DNA of 5,545 bases, taken from contig QMUF01000110.1 in NCBI GenBank assembly GCA_003663525.1, positions 1-5,545 of the forward strand, in the 5' to 3' direction. Positions within the stretch are counted from its first letter, which is position 1. Each line of letters starts with the position of its first letter. This document shows, in pieces, positions 5,194 to 5,545 of this stretch. The DNA is from Thermococci archaeon (GTDB lineage: Archaea > Methanobacteriota_B > Thermococci > Thermococcales > Thermococcaceae). The translations under genes and the position numbers were made by a program. The notes under the pieces are model-generated. The model was not told the DNA's origin. It did no database searches and saw only the letters and a list, made by a program, of their open reading frames with translations.

Positions 5194-5545
5194 GTGTTAC
5201 TCCTCAGCAGGAAAGACTTAGAAAAGATATTACCAATGAGAGATGTGATTGAGGCAGTAGAACAAGCCTTCAGAGAGCTTTATTATAAGAAAGCCAAAGT
5301 ACCTTTAAGGACAATAATAGAAATTGAAAAACACAACGGTTTCCTTCTCTACATGCCCAGTTATTTGGAGGACTCAAATGCTTTAGCGATTAAAGTTGTT
5401 TCATTATATCCCGAGAATCCTAAAAAAGGCCTTCCAAGTGTCTTAGCCTCGGTATTGGTGAATGATCCCAAAACCGGGGAACCCTTAGCCCTTATGGAGG
5501 GTACTTACATAACCGCAATGAGAACTGGAGCAGCCAGTGGAGTTG
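5194..5545 (+). CDS. Ornithine cyclodeaminase/mu-crystallin family NAD(P) enzyme, N-terminal part
   Basis: This begins a gene that runs off the window; 117 codons are visible of an expected 320-340. The family includes ornithine cyclodeaminase, archaeal alanine dehydrogenase (AF1665 type) and delta1-pyrroline-2-carboxylate reductase. Visible hallmarks are an N-terminal helix (DVIEAVEQAFREL), MPSYL (54-58), the conserved lysine in AIKVVSLYPENPKKGLPSV (Lys67), the strand pattern VLVNDPKTGEPLALMEGTYITAMRTGAASG (88-116), and Arg110 in RTGAA, which in relatives contacts the substrate carboxylate. The Rossmann NAD(P) domain lies beyond the window. GTG 5194 fits the family N-terminus, with GGTGA at 5184-5188; an in-frame GTG at 5185 and ATG at 5236 are alternatives, the latter removing conserved residues. 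Its divergence from a proline-dehydrogenase-like operon favours a pyrroline-2-carboxylate reductase that supplies L-proline. This function is inferred, and alanine dehydrogenase or ornithine cyclodeaminase activity remain possible. Confidence 0.87.
   Translation, partial: MLLLSRKDLEKILPMRDVIEAVEQAFRELYYKKAKVPLRTIIEIEKHNGFLLYMPSYLEDSNALAIKVVSLYPENPKKGLPSVLASVLVNDPKTGEPLALMEGTYITAMRTGAASGV

Overview
The window looks like chromosomal DNA from a hyperthermophilic archaeon of the order Thermococcales, most likely Thermococcus. The evidence is Lys/Glu-rich proteins, GGTGA-type ribosome binding sites a few bases before most starts, a TTTATATA-type TATA box, oligo-T stretches after stop codons, and proteins closely resembling the dye-linked L-proline dehydrogenases of Pyrococcus and Thermococcus. 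The species cannot be fixed from the sequence alone.

Layout. Bases 1-178 hold no convincing gene. They contain a hairpin resembling an IS200/IS605-family end, and a T-rich stretch that may terminate the gene to its right. Bases 179-4878 carry five genes, all on the minus strand. In transcription order they are: a 2Fe-2S/FAD/NAD-type alpha subunit (pdhA-like), an 8-Cys ferredoxin-like subunit (pdhF-like), a stand-alone BFD-type [2Fe-2S] protein (pdhX-like), an FAD-dependent amino-acid dehydrogenase beta subunit (pdhB-like), and an MFS transporter. The first four are packed with two ATGA overlaps and one 11-base overlap, so they are almost certainly one transcript and one enzyme complex. The transporter follows after about 130 bases that hold a possible terminator and a possible promoter of its own. 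Bases 4879-5193 are a 315-base divergent promoter region rich in inverted and direct repeats. From 5194 a plus-strand gene of the ornithine cyclodeaminase/mu-crystallin family begins; it is cut off by the window end.

How it may work together. The four-subunit set matches the heterotetrameric (alpha-beta-gamma-delta) dye-linked L-proline dehydrogenase described from Thermococcus profundus and as PDH2 of Pyrococcus. The beta subunit would oxidise the imino acid, and electrons would pass through flavin and several iron-sulfur clusters to the alpha subunit. The divergent ornithine cyclodeaminase family gene could be a delta1-pyrroline-2-carboxylate reductase, which makes L-proline from the dehydration product of trans-3-hydroxy-L-proline. 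The MFS protein would import the substrate. This suggests a small imino-acid (proline/hydroxyproline) scavenging locus. The true substrate of each enzyme is inferred, not shown. I see no CRISPR array, tRNA or rRNA, and no wholly unfamiliar protein family. The least explained part is the regulatory architecture between the divergent promoters.
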